A stretch of 64,000 bases of DNA from JACMNW01 sp963708425 (lineage in GTDB: Bacteria > Pseudomonadota > Alphaproteobacteria > Rhodobacterales > Rhodobacteraceae), in NCBI GenBank assembly GCA_963708425.1, contig OY970206.1:2232001-2296000 (forward strand), read 5' to 3'. Positions 17,972 through 26,737 of the stretch are shown piece after piece. The notes under the pieces are model-generated. The model was not told the DNA's origin, searched no databases, and worked only from the letters and a program-made list of their open reading frames with translations. Each line of letters begins with the position of its first letter. Within the stretch, counting starts at the first letter, position 1. The translations under genes and the position numbers were made by a program.

Positions 17972-19396
17972 ATGGCAGTGGTAAACGGCAGGCGGGGTCG
18001 GTTTCTAAACACCCTATCGGGGCGCTTCTTGCTGCTGACCGTGGCCTTTGTCATGCTGGCCGAAGTGCTGATCTTCGTGCCCTCCATCGCGCGTTTTCGG
18101 GCCGACTATTTGCTGCTGAAGCTGGAAAAGGCACAGATCGCGTCGCTTGCCCTGCTCGCCACCGATGGCATGATCATGCCCGAACTCGAGGCGGAGCTGC
18201 TAAAGAATGCCGAGGTGTTCAACGTTGTTCTGCGCCGCGATGACGTGCGCCAGCTGGTGTTATCGTCGCCGATGCCGCAACCGGTCGAACGCACCTATGA
18301 TCTGCGCATGTCCGGCCCGCTGCAACTGATCAGCGACGCGATGGCGGAACTCGTCGATCCGCAAAACCGGGTGATCCGGGTCATCGGCCATCCGGTGCAA
18401 GACGCAGGTCAGCTGATCGAAATTACCATGGATTCGATGCCCCTTCGCAGTGCCATGTTGGATTATGGTCTGCGCATCCTGCTGCTGTCAGCGCTGATCT
18501 CGGCTGTTACGGCGGTGCTGCTGTTCCTTGCTGTGCGCCGCCTGATGGTGCTGCCGATCCGCCGTGTCGTGCGCCATATGCAGGCCTATGCCGAAGCCCC
18601 TGAAGATGCCCGCCGTGTTATCGCCCCTTCCGCCAATGTGGAAGAACTGTTGGTTGCCGAAGAGGCGCTGCAATCCATGCAAACGCAGCTGACTGGTGCC
18701 TTGCGTCAACGCGAACGGCTTGCACAACTGGGGTCTGCCGTGGCCAAGATCAGCCATGATCTGCGCAATATCCTGACCACGGCACAGCTTTTCGCCGACC
18801 GTATCGAAGGCAGCGCCGATCCCGCCGTCGCCCGTTCAGTGCCAAAACTCGTCGGCTCCATCAGCCGCGCTGTCAGCCTGTGCGAGTCGACCCTCGCCTT
18901 TGGCAAGGCCGAAGACCCCCCCCCCACGCTGAAACGCCTCGCGCTCAAAGCACTGGTTGACGAGGTGGTTGATGGCGAAGGTTTCACTCCGGAAAATGGT
19001 GTGACCTGCATCGTCGATGTGCCCTCAACGCTTGCCATCCACGCCGACGGCGAACAATTGCACCGTGTGCTCGCCAACCTTGTCCGCAATGCCCGCCAGG
19101 CAATCGAAGCTACCCGCGAACCCGGCACCATCGAAATCTCGGGCGGCGAGGATGAACATGATTGGTGGATACGCGTCGGCGACACTGGCCCCGGCCTCCC
19201 CGCCCGCGCCCGCGAACACCTGTTCACCGCATTTCAAGGTGGTGCTCGCAAAGGCGGCTCCGGCCTCGGCCTCGCCATCGCATCAGAACTGGTGCGCGGC
19301 CACGGCGGCAAACTGGAACTCGCCCGGTCAGACGCGACCGGTACCGAATTCGTCATCCGCCTGCCCAAACAACGCGACCCGTCAGAGCCGCATTGA
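17972..19396 (+). CDS. Orphan sensor histidine kinase
   Basis: The 474-residue kinase has an N-terminal membrane helix, a periplasmic sensor of about 130 residues, a second helix (ILLLSALISAVTAVLLFLAV), a HAMP-like linker, the H-box with His262 (ISHDLRN), N-box NLVRNARQAI, G1 VGDTGPGLP and G2 GGSGLGLAIA. No response regulator is adjacent on either strand, so its partner is elsewhere. It starts 38 bases after the oxidoreductase stop and may be in the same transcript. Confidence 0.88.
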   Translation: MAVVNGRRGRFLNTLSGRFLLLTVAFVMLAEVLIFVPSIARFRADYLLLKLEKAQIASLALLATDGMIMPELEAELLKNAEVFNVVLRRDDVRQLVLSSPMPQPVERTYDLRMSGPLQLISDAMAELVDPQNRVIRVIGHPVQDAGQLIEITMDSMPLRSAMLDYGLRILLLSALISAVTAVLLFLAVRRLMVLPIRRVVRHMQAYAEAPEDARRVIAPSANVEELLVAEEALQSMQTQLTGALRQRERLAQLGSAVAKISHDLRNILTTAQLFADRIEGSADPAVARSVPKLVGSISRAVSLCESTLAFGKAEDPPPTLKRLALKALVDEVVDGEGFTPENGVTCIVDVPSTLAIHADGEQLHRVLANLVRNARQAIEATREPGTIEISGGEDEHDWWIRVGDTGPGLPARAREHLFTAFQGGARKGGSGLGLAIASELVRGHGGKLELARSDATGTEFVIRLPKQRDPSEPH

Positions 19397-19421
19397 AGAA
19401 CTTTGCGCCATCCATGAACCA

Positions 19422-19490
19422 CGCAGCCCCTGACCTGCTCCGGGGCCGCGACTTAGCTTCGGCAGACCCCGGATCACGTCCGGGGCTGCG
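19422..19490. repeat. REP-like nested inverted repeat
   Basis: CGCAGCCCC (19422-19430) is the exact reverse complement of GGGGCTGCG (19482-19490). Inside lie two smaller dyads: GCCCC/GGGGC (19426-19446) and CCCCGG/CCGGGG (19467-19485). The arrangement resembles extragenic palindromic elements of Rhodobacterales. It lies after the kinase gene and before the tRNA, with no coding frame. Confidence 0.6.
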
Positions 19491-19631
19491 GTCGAAAATC
19501 GGCACGGGCGGCGCTGCGTGCTAACCGCACAGCGCATTCAGCAGCACCCGTCGCTGCGCAGACTTTCCCGCCAATGCCCATCTTTCACCCTTGCAAACCC
19601 CGCCCCACCTCGCTAAATCCCGCCTCACCGT

Positions 19632-19708
19632 GCACCCGTAGCTCAGCTGGATAGAGCATCAGACTACGAATCTGAGGGCCGGGCGTTCGAATCGCTCCGG
19701 GTGCACCA
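19632..19708 (+). tRNA. tRNA-Arg (anticodon ACG)
   Basis: A 77-base cloverleaf: acceptor GCACCCG with CGGGTGC, D-arm AGCTCAGCTGGATAGAGC, anticodon stem TCAGA/TCTGA around CTACGAA, and T-arm GGGCG-TTCGAAT-CGCTC with one G-U pair. CCA is encoded. Anticodon ACG reads CGN arginine codons after A34 is converted to inosine. No copy of its 3' end was seen downstream within the AT-richer stretch. Confidence 0.97.
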
Positions 19709-19784
19709 ATTCTCCCTGTTAGGTTTTGCAAGCAGCGGTTTTTCTGCGGTCGACCGAACTACACCTAAGGTGGCATAAGGAGCG

Positions 19785-19816
19785 TTGACTGGAGTTAGGC
19801 GTTGACATTGTATATT
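19785..19816 (+). promoter_or_regulatory. Possible promoter of the lipase-like surface protein gene
   Basis: TTGACT (19785-19790) is followed 17 bases later by TTGTAT (19808-19813), overlapping TATATT (19811-19816). Start of transcription would fall about 50 bases before the coding start. A second GCGTTGAC follows at 19799, so the true -35 is unclear. Confidence 0.3.
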
Positions 19817-19872
19817 TTGGTCAAGCTAGATTGGATGGTAAAAACTAGTCCTCTTTAAAGGCAGGTACTTAT

Positions 19873-21900
19873 ATGAACAGTATTGGTAAGAACGGCATTA
19901 TTGTTTCGTTTATTGGTATTTCCTGCCTTTGTACCGTTTCCGTTGATGCTGCAACTATGTCTGACCAAATACCAATTGGATGGACTTTCTTAGGCAATGC
20001 CGGAACAGGTACTGCGGATGGGGACGTCTCTGCCTCCCCAGCTCCAACTGGAGCTTACACCTACGTTTCTACAGATGGAGGTCTAGCGGGTGTTGGGTCG
20101 ATTGACGGCTACGGCGGTGACGGTCAGCCCACCAACGGTTCAACCTTGACGTCGACACCATTTACTGGAACGATTGGCGACAAATTGGAGTTCTTCTTTA
20201 ACTATGTAACGTCAGATGGCGCAGGATTTTCTGACTATGCTTGGGCACGGCTGATCGATAGCGCTGGGGAACAAGCCTCACTCCTTTTCACCGCCCGAAC
20301 CACACCCTCTGGAAACTCCGTTCCAGGTTTTGCCCTTCCACAGCCTAGTGCACGCCTTAACCCTGAGGTCGTCGAGATCAATAATGCAGCCACCGATTGG
20401 TCGGCGCTGGGAGGCAGCTCCGGTTTATGCTACCAGGCTGGCTGCGGTAGCACGGGTTGGGTATCTTCCAGCTACATTTTTAAAGAAAGTGGAAGTTATA
20501 AACTCGAAGTTGGCATTACAAACTGGAATGATACGGCCTATGAATCGGCACTTGCTGTCGCGGTAAAAAAACAAATATTGGCCCCGACAGAGCCTGTACT
20601 CAGAGCGCCGAATGCAGATGTCTATTATCAGGCAGGCGGGCACTTGTTCGGCGGTGAAAGCTTCGATCCAGACAGACCTACCATTGTTTTGACCCATGGT
20701 TGGCAGCCGATTGGTTATCTAGATGGAATAAAACAGCAAACTGGGCCAATTATGGCGTTTCTGCCAGATGCTGCCGCAACCGCTGATGATGTTGATTTTA
20801 CACGTGAGATGGCTGAAGAAATCCGCGGCGAGCTTGGAAACTCAGTAAATATCCTAGTATATAATTGGGACGAGGCGTTCGCTTTGTTGGCCGGTGCGAG
20901 GAGCCTAGCGCAAGGTGATCTTGCTGATATTGGTTATCGTTTAGCCGCAGAACTACAGAGGGTTTTCCCATCTGGTTATGATCAAGATATTCAGTTTATT
21001 GGCCACAGTTACGGCTCAGCGGTAAATGCTTACGCTATCGAAGATCTCACAGCTTCAGGCGTTAAAGTTGCCCAAGCAACAATTATTGATGCGCCAACTC
21101 AAAGCCGAGCAAGCAATCTTCTTGGATTGAGTGTTCCAGTAAAACTTTATACTGATCTGATTGGAAATGTAGAGAGGCTTGAGAATTTTTTTGGCGGCGG
21201 TGATCTTGCATTCGGAACGCCGATAAAGGGTGCGATTAACACGCTTTACCCTGATGCTAGCCACAGCGATGCTTGGCAAGACTATTTGGAGACGGTGTCG
21301 GACCCTAACATCAACGACGGTGGTTTTTATTTTTCTACTGTCCAACCTAGTGGCGGATTTTCCCCAAACACCCCCGTGACAGTAGCGCCAAGCTTTTCTG
21401 TATCGCTAAGCAACCCACCAATTTCATTCCAGAATGCTAGTTTTGAGACGGCGAACTCGACTATTCTTTCGCAGGGCTCAGATTCATTCTCAGTTTATGA
21501 TTTTCTTATTCCAACTGAAGCTGATACGTTAAGTTTTACGCTTCAAATGCTTGAAATTGGTGATAATGACTGGTTTGAGGTCTTCTGGAATGATATCAGC
21601 ATCTTTGCAATACTCGGATCAAGTTTCTCCAATACCACCAGAGATGTTTCGATTGATGTAGCGGACTTCTCCGGCCAGTCTGGGTATTTGGCGTTTTTGA
21701 TGTCTGATCACGGACCCTCGCTGACCAAACTGAAAGTATCCAACGTGCAATTTATCGGGGGCTCAGAGGTTGCTATTGCTCCAGTTCCATTGCCCGCTTC
21801 TGGTTTGCTGTTTTTTGTTGGGCTACTGGTCAGTTGGGTATTTATGAACAGAAGGAGATTGGCGTTCAAGCAAACGGAATCATTACCCTTTTGCATGTAG
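19873..21900 (+). CDS. Secreted alpha/beta hydrolase with NF038132-like domain and VPLPA-CTERM anchor
   Basis: The 675-residue protein has five parts. Residues 1-27 are a signal peptide. About 30-230 match the NF038132 domain of sorted proteins (LEFFFNYVTSDGAGFSDYAWARL, CYQAGCGSTGWV). About 240-500 is a lipase-like alpha/beta hydrolase with VLTHGW, the nucleophile elbow GHSYGS (Ser379), and candidate Asp406 (IIDAPTQ) and His464 (DASHSDAW). About 510-630 looks like a beta-sandwich. The end is a VPLPA-CTERM signal: VPLPA 638-642, a membrane helix, then RRR. Known biology predicts processing by exosortase XrtD, which is not in this window. Base composition and codon use are more AT-rich than neighbours, suggesting transfer. 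Substrate unknown. Confidence 0.85.
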   Translation: MNSIGKNGIIVSFIGISCLCTVSVDAATMSDQIPIGWTFLGNAGTGTADGDVSASPAPTGAYTYVSTDGGLAGVGSIDGYGGDGQPTNGSTLTSTPFTGTIGDKLEFFFNYVTSDGAGFSDYAWARLIDSAGEQASLLFTARTTPSGNSVPGFALPQPSARLNPEVVEINNAATDWSALGGSSGLCYQAGCGSTGWVSSSYIFKESGSYKLEVGITNWNDTAYESALAVAVKKQILAPTEPVLRAPNADVYYQAGGHLFGGESFDPDRPTIVLTHGWQPIGYLDGIKQQTGPIMAFLPDAAATADDVDFTREMAEEIRGELGNSVNILVYNWDEAFALLAGARSLAQGDLADIGYRLAAELQRVFPSGYDQDIQFIGHSYGSAVNAYAIEDLTASGVKVAQATIIDAPTQSRASNLLGLSVPVKLYTDLIGNVERLENFFGGGDLAFGTPIKGAINTLYPDASHSDAWQDYLETVSDPNINDGGFYFSTVQPSGGFSPNTPVTVAPSFSVSLSNPPISFQNASFETANSTILSQGSDSFSVYDFLIPTEADTLSFTLQMLEIGDNDWFEVFWNDISIFAILGSSFSNTTRDVSIDVADFSGQSGYLAFLMSDHGPSLTKLKVSNVQFIGGSEVAIAPVPLPASGLLFFVGLLVSWVFMNRRRLAFKQTESLPFCM

Positions 21901-22076
21901 TGCGCAGGGCCGACACAAAGCGCAAGTCCAAGGCGTCGTGAACGTGCCCTCAACTCGCCCAACCTCTAAGAGTGCGCCTGTTGCCGCCTATGCAACCTTC
22001 TTAAAGAAACTCCCCGTCTGCTTCCTTGTCGCTCCAAAAGCAACGGACTGCTCACTTGCGCATGTCACCCAACCCA

Positions 22077-22964
22077 TCAAATCCCAACCCACCCCTGTGC
22101 TGCCTTTTTCAGATGCGTCAGAAAGCTCTGCACCTTCAGCGTCCGGTGCAAATCCACATGGGTCACGATCCACAACGGCGAGTCCCATTCCGGGCGGGGG
22201 GGCAGCACTTCAATCAAGTCGGGGTCGTCGGCGGCCATTCGGGCCGACAGAAACCCAATTCCCGCCCCGGCCCGCAATGCAGCTTCGGTCGACGCCGGAT
22301 CTGTGGCCAGATAGGTCAGGCAGTCTGCAGGCACTGTGTCGCGCAGCCAGCGGTAAAACGGGGCGCGGTTTTCGGGGTTGTCATTGGCAACAAAGCGATG
22401 CTTCGGAAATTCATCAATGCTTTGCGGCAACCCGTTCTTTTCCACATAACTGCGCGCTGCATACAGCCCGGTTCGTATCCGCACCAAAGGCTGCGCCACA
22501 TTGTCGGGCTCCTGCGGCGGCCCGCCGGCGCGGATCGCCACATGCGCCTCGCCGTAATCCAGCCGGAACAGCCGCATATCGGTCAGGAACCGCACGATCA
22601 GACCGGGGTGCAGGGCCTGAAACTCGGCCATAACCGGCGTCAACAGCCCGGCGATCCCCGCGATAGATGTCACCACCAACTCGCCACTCACCGTCTCGCC
22701 CTGGCCCTTGATGCGGCTGGCAAGCTGGCTGAACTGCTCGTCCGTCGCCTGCGCCACCCCCAGCAGATCGCGGCCCGCCTCGGTCGGTGCATAGCCCCGC
22801 GCGTGGCGCTGAAACAGCCGCACGCCCAGCCGTTTTTCCAGCGCGTCAATATGCCGGATCACCGTCGCATGATGCACCCCCAACACATCCGCGGCACCCG
22901 ATACTGTGCCAAGCCGTGCCACTTGAAACGCGGTTCTGATCTCATCCCAGGTATCAATGCTCAC
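22077..22964 (-). CDS. LysR-family transcriptional regulator
   Basis: The 295-residue protein has the N-terminal winged helix (AFQVARLGTVSGAADVLGVHHATVIRHIDALEKRLG) and a LysR substrate domain. I chose GTG 22964 (MSIDTWDEI) because AAGGACG precedes it; the frame is open far upstream but that extension has no helix-turn-helix features. The target is unknown: its divergent neighbour is ffh, an unlikely regulated gene, 332 bp away. Confidence 0.87.
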   Translation of the reverse strand: MSIDTWDEIRTAFQVARLGTVSGAADVLGVHHATVIRHIDALEKRLGVRLFQRHARGYAPTEAGRDLLGVAQATDEQFSQLASRIKGQGETVSGELVVTSIAGIAGLLTPVMAEFQALHPGLIVRFLTDMRLFRLDYGEAHVAIRAGGPPQEPDNVAQPLVRIRTGLYAARSYVEKNGLPQSIDEFPKHRFVANDNPENRAPFYRWLRDTVPADCLTYLATDPASTEAALRAGAGIGFLSARMAADDPDLIEVLPPRPEWDSPLWIVTHVDLHRTLKVQSFLTHLKKAAQGWVGI

Positions 22965-23296
22965 GTTTGCCGTCCTTGATCTTGATTTGCCCAGTAGGGC
23001 CCGAAACTCGGCTTTCGGCAAGGGGAGGGCGGGACTATTCTGGCACACCACCATCCCGCCGCCACCCAAAAAGCGGCGCGCGTGCTTTTTGGTTTTGCTT
23101 GACTCCACCGCAGCCAAAGCGTAACCGCCAGCAAATTCCCCCCGGAGGCACTGCTTCCGGTCCCACGGCATTCGCCGGGATCGCCATCCGTCAGCGCGTT
23201 GCGCCCACGGGTGCCACCCTGCTTTGCGTTGGGGCTTTGGGGTTTCCGCCGCCGGCAACTATATTCCGGCATGTTTGCAACCGAAGGATCGCGCCG
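22965..23296. other. Intergenic region between lysR and ffh, no gene seen
   Basis: These 332 bp separate divergent lysR and ffh. I looked for a 4.5S/SRP RNA because ffh is adjacent, but found no GGAAGCA-type tetraloop hairpin with the expected closing stem. Open frames here on both strands are low-complexity and lack ribosome sites. Confidence 0.45.
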
Positions 23297-24787
23297 ATGT
23301 TCGAAAACCTCTCAGAACGCCTTGGAAGCGTTTTCGACCGCCTCACCAAACAAGGCGCGCTGACCGATGCCGATGTGGCAACCGCGCTCCGCGAAGTGCG
23401 CGTGGCACTGCTAGAGGCTGACGTTTCCCTTCCGGTTGCCCGCGATTTCATCAAAGCGGTGCAGGATAAGGCGGCAGGGCAGGCAGTCACCCGCTCCATC
23501 TCGCCCGGCCAGCAAGTCGTCAAGATCGTGCACGATGAGTTGATCAATGTCCTGCGCGGCGATGGCCCCGCCGATGCGCTGAAGATCGACAATCCGCCTG
23601 CCACCGTTCTGATGGTCGGCCTGCAAGGCTCGGGCAAAACCACTACTACGGCGAAACTCGCCAAGCGGCTGAAAGACAAGCAAGGCAAGCGCGTGTTGCT
23701 GGCCTCGCTGGATACCAACCGCCCCGCCGCCATGGAACAGCTGCAAATCCTCGCGGCGCAAGTCGGCGTCGACAGCCTTCCCATCGTCAAAGGCGAAACC
23801 GCCGTCCAGATCGCCCGCCGCGCCAAAACCCAAGCCGCGATGGGCGGCTATGACGTGCTGTTCCTTGATACCGCAGGCCGCCTGCACATCGACGAAGTCC
23901 TGATGGACGAAGTGCAGGCCGTCCGCGACATCGCCCAGCCGCGTGAAACCCTGCTGGTCGTCGATGGCCTGACTGGCCAAGACGCCGTCAACGTCGCCAC
24001 TGAATTTGACGGCAAAGTCGGCATCACCGGCGTCGTTCTTACCCGCATGGACGGCGACGGTCGCGGTGGCGCTGCCCTCTCGATGCGCGCCGTCACTGGC
24101 AAACCCATCCGCTTCGTCGGCATGGGCGAGAAAATGGACGCGCTCGAAACCTTCGAGCCTGAACGCGTCGCAGGCCGTATCCTTGGCATGGGCGACATCG
24201 TTGCCCTTGTGGAAAAGGCGCAAGAAACCTTCGAGGCTGAACAAGCCGAACGCATGGCCAAGCGCTTTGCCAAAGGCCTGTTCAACATGAACGACCTCAA
24301 GGGCCAGCTTGAACAGATGCAAAAGATGGGCGGCATGCAGGGCGTCATGGGCATGATGCCCGGCATGGGCAAAATGCAAAAAGCCGCCGCCGACGCGGGT
24401 TTTGACGACAAAATGCTGCGCCGCCAAGTTGCCCTGATCAACTCGATGACCAAACGCGAACGCGCCAACCCCGATCTGCTTGCTGCCTCCCGCAAAAAAC
24501 GTATCGCCACTGGCGCTGGGCTGGAAGTGCAGGAACTGAACCGTCTCTTGAAACAGCACAAGCAGATGGCAGACATGATGAAGAAAATGGGCAAAGGCGG
24601 CATGATGAAAGCCGCAATGAAACAGATGCTGGGTAAAGGCGGCATGCCCGACCCCAGCAAGATGGACCCCGCCCAACTGGAAGAAGCCGCCCGCGCCATG
24701 AAAAGCATGGGCAACGGCACCATGCCCGGCATGCCGCGCGGCATGTCGCTGCCCTCCGGCCTGTCGGGGCTGATGAAAAAGAAATGA
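23297..24787 (+). CDS. ffh: Signal recognition particle protein Ffh
   Basis: Ffh binds signal peptides and 4.5S RNA and delivers ribosomes to FtsY. The 496-residue protein has the N domain, the GTPase domain with GLQGSGKTTT, DTAGR, TRMDGDGRGG, and a Met-rich M domain (about 325-496) with MNDLKGQLEQMQKMGGMQG and the RNA-binding SMTKRERANPDL. GAAGGA precedes ATG 23297; the longer open frame upstream was rejected. Its stop overlaps the first GNAT gene by ATGA. Confidence 0.96.
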   Translation: MFENLSERLGSVFDRLTKQGALTDADVATALREVRVALLEADVSLPVARDFIKAVQDKAAGQAVTRSISPGQQVVKIVHDELINVLRGDGPADALKIDNPPATVLMVGLQGSGKTTTTAKLAKRLKDKQGKRVLLASLDTNRPAAMEQLQILAAQVGVDSLPIVKGETAVQIARRAKTQAAMGGYDVLFLDTAGRLHIDEVLMDEVQAVRDIAQPRETLLVVDGLTGQDAVNVATEFDGKVGITGVVLTRMDGDGRGGAALSMRAVTGKPIRFVGMGEKMDALETFEPERVAGRILGMGDIVALVEKAQETFEAEQAERMAKRFAKGLFNMNDLKGQLEQMQKMGGMQGVMGMMPGMGKMQKAAADAGFDDKMLRRQVALINSMTKRERANPDLLAASRKKRIATGAGLEVQELNRLLKQHKQMADMMKKMGKGGMMKAAMKQMLGKGGMPDPSKMDPAQLEEAARAMKSMGNGTMPGMPRGMSLPSGLSGLMKKK

Positions 24788-25323
24788 GCTATGTTTTGCG
24801 TCAGGATGCCTATGCAGCGCCGGTCCTTGAGACCGAGCGTCTTGTGCTGCGCCTGCCGCAATTGGACGATTTGACGGCTATGGCTGCGTTCTGGGCCTCC
24901 GAACGGTCTCATATGATGGGCGGGCCGTGGACGACGGATGAAACCGTAACCGAATTTCAGGGCTTGTTGGATCAATGGGCCAAACACGGTTTCAGCCTAT
25001 TTACGGTCACTCTCAAAGGCTCGGATAACGGCATTGGGGGAATTGGTCCGTTCTTCCCTGACAGCCACCCAGAGCCGGAACTCGGTTGGAGCCTGTGGAA
25101 TGCAGCTTATGAAGGACAAGGGCTTGCCCGTGAAGCCCTGATCGCCGCCCGCGCATGGTTCTTTGCCGCAACCGACTATGTTTCTGCGGTCAGCTACACT
25201 CACCCGGAAAACGCACGCTCGCACAAACTGGCCGAAGCAGTCGGTGCAACGGTTGATCCGACCGCGCCCTGTCCCTACCCGCCACCGGTGCGCATTTATC
25301 GCCATCAGCGGGGGCTGGCATGA
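24784..25323 (+). CDS. GNAT N-acetyltransferase (RimJ/RimL type), copy 1
   Basis: The 179-residue protein fits the RimJ/RimL-like GNAT family: LETERLVLRLPQLDD at the start, PELGWSLWNAAYEGQGLAREAL with the acetyl-CoA loop region, and HPENARSHKLAEAVGA. The acceptor is unknown. It overlaps ffh and copy 2 by 4 bp, so translation is coupled. The pyrophosphate loop reads EGQGLA, close to the Q/RxxGxG/A rule. Confidence 0.83.
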   Translation: MSYVLRQDAYAAPVLETERLVLRLPQLDDLTAMAAFWASERSHMMGGPWTTDETVTEFQGLLDQWAKHGFSLFTVTLKGSDNGIGGIGPFFPDSHPEPELGWSLWNAAYEGQGLAREALIAARAWFFAATDYVSAVSYTHPENARSHKLAEAVGATVDPTAPCPYPPPVRIYRHQRGLA

Positions 25324-25850
25324 TCTCGCTGTCCCCCATCCCCACCCTGACCACCGACCGGCTGACCTTACGCGCCCCCGGCCCGCAGGATTGGCCAGCG
25401 TTTCGCGGCTTCATCGCCTCGCCCCGGTCGTCTTTCATCCGCAACGAAGACTTGACCGAAGGTCAGGCTTGGCGCGCCTTTTGCCATATCATCGGGTCTT
25501 GGGTGGCACGCGGTTACGGCTCGTTCGTCTTCGCGCTAAAGGGTGAAGACGCAGCATTGGGCCTCACCGGCCCGTGGCACCCGATCGATTGGCCCGAACG
25601 CGAATTGGGCTGGACCGTCTGGTCCGATGCCGCCGAAGGCAAAGGTTTCGCGTTCGAGGCCGCCTCGGCAGCCCGCAACCATGCCTTCAATGGCCTCGGC
25701 TGGGATACCGCGGTCAGCTACATCAACCCCAGCAACGCCCGCTCAATCGCCCTTGCCGAAAAACTTGGTGCGCAGCTTGACCCATCGGCGGCGTTTCCGG
25801 GCATCGGCCCGTGCCTGGTGTACCGCCACCCCAAACCGGCGGCGCAATGA
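25320..25850 (+). CDS. GNAT N-acetyltransferase (RimJ/RimL type), copy 2
   Basis: This 176-residue protein is a clear paralog of both neighbours: TTDRLTLRAPGPQDW, RELGWTVWSDAAEGKGFAFEAA, and INPSNARSIALAEKLGA align with copies 1 and 3. The acetyl-CoA loop EGKGFA is retained. It overlaps the flanking GNAT genes by 4 bp on both sides. The acceptor substrate is unknown. Confidence 0.84.
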   Translation: MISLSPIPTLTTDRLTLRAPGPQDWPAFRGFIASPRSSFIRNEDLTEGQAWRAFCHIIGSWVARGYGSFVFALKGEDAALGLTGPWHPIDWPERELGWTVWSDAAEGKGFAFEAASAARNHAFNGLGWDTAVSYINPSNARSIALAEKLGAQLDPSAAFPGIGPCLVYRHPKPAAQ

Positions 25851-26359
25851 TGATCGCCCCAACCCTGCATACCGACCGCCTGACGCTGCGCATGCCGTGC
25901 CTCGCCGATTTTGAGCCGCGCGCGGAATTTGCATCGTCAAACCGCTCCATCTGGGAAGGTGGCCCAATAGACCGCGCCTCCACTTGGCGCGTCTTCGCGT
26001 CTGAGGTTGGTCAATGGCCGCTGCTGGGTTACGGCCCGTTTTCGGTGGATGAAACCGCAACGGGCGCTTACGTCGGCGAGGTTGGTATTTACCATCCCGT
26101 GGACTACCCCGAACCCGAACTTGGCTGGTTCGTCATCCCCACCGCAGAAGGCCGTGGCTTCGCCGCCGAGGCCGCCGTTCGCGTCATGCAATGGTCGCGG
26201 CTAACGTTTCGTTGGGACCGGCTGGTAAACTACATCGACCCCGGCAATGCCCGGTCCATCGCACTGGCGTTCCGGCTTGGCGGCGTGGCCGATAGCAGCC
26301 TGCCGGGGCAAGACGAAACCGATGTTGTAATCCGTCACGATCTGCGGGGGCTGGCATGA
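25847..26359 (+). CDS. GNAT N-acetyltransferase (RimJ/RimL type), copy 3
   Basis: The 170-residue protein shares HTDRLTLRMPCLADF, PELGWFVIPTAEGRGFAAEAA and IDPGNARSIALAFRLGG with the two copies before it. I started it at ATG 25847, which overlaps the previous stop (ATGA); the frame begins further upstream. EGRGFA is the acetyl-CoA loop. Together the three form a tandem array inside the ffh-rpsP block. Confidence 0.84.
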   Translation: MMIAPTLHTDRLTLRMPCLADFEPRAEFASSNRSIWEGGPIDRASTWRVFASEVGQWPLLGYGPFSVDETATGAYVGEVGIYHPVDYPEPELGWFVIPTAEGRGFAAEAAVRVMQWSRLTFRWDRLVNYIDPGNARSIALAFRLGGVADSSLPGQDETDVVIRHDLRGLA

Positions 26360-26440
26360 CCGCGGTCACAACAGGTCTGCACAGGGGGTGCACAGCAGGT
26401 GTACCGCCAGTGCATCCGCAAAATCGCCCCGGAGTCCGCC

Positions 26441-26737
26441 ATGACTAACGCCGCCACCCGCGCGCAGGCGCTGCTGAAAGATCACCGTGAAAGCATTGAT
26501 CGCCTTGATGCGATCCTTGTCTACACGCTTGCCGAACGCTTCAAGCAAACCCAAGCCGTGGGCCGCTTGAAGGCCGAACACAACCTGCCGCCGTCCGATC
26601 CGGCGCGCGAGACCGCCCAGATGGCGCGCCTTGAACAGCTGTCCATCGCTGCCGATCTTGATCCGATCCTGGCTAAGAAATTCCTGACCTTCATCATCTC
26701 CGAAGTCATCAGGCATCACGAGAAATTACAGAAATAA
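26441..26737 (+). CDS. Chorismate mutase, AroQ type
   Basis: This 98-residue all-helical protein matches the AroQ class that turns chorismate into prephenate for Phe and Tyr synthesis. Visible are RESIDRLDAILVYTLAERFKQTQAVGRLKAEHNLPPSDPARE with the catalytic Arg and Lys positions, and the last helix ending IISEVIRHHEKLQ. GGAG precedes ATG 26441; the longer upstream frame was rejected. It lies just before rpsP, a common position in Rhodobacterales. Confidence 0.9.
   Translation: MTNAATRAQALLKDHRESIDRLDAILVYTLAERFKQTQAVGRLKAEHNLPPSDPARETAQMARLEQLSIAADLDPILAKKFLTFIISEVIRHHEKLQK

Noticed and set aside
19709..22076. An integrated element bounded by a repeat of the tRNA 3' end
   Set aside because: No second copy of the TTCGAATCGC...GTGCACCA sequence was seen before the LysR gene, and there is no integrase. 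The transfer idea rests on composition only.
22965..23296. A 4.5S/SRP RNA gene beside ffh
   Set aside because: No matching tetraloop hairpin with the conserved internal loops was found in the gap.
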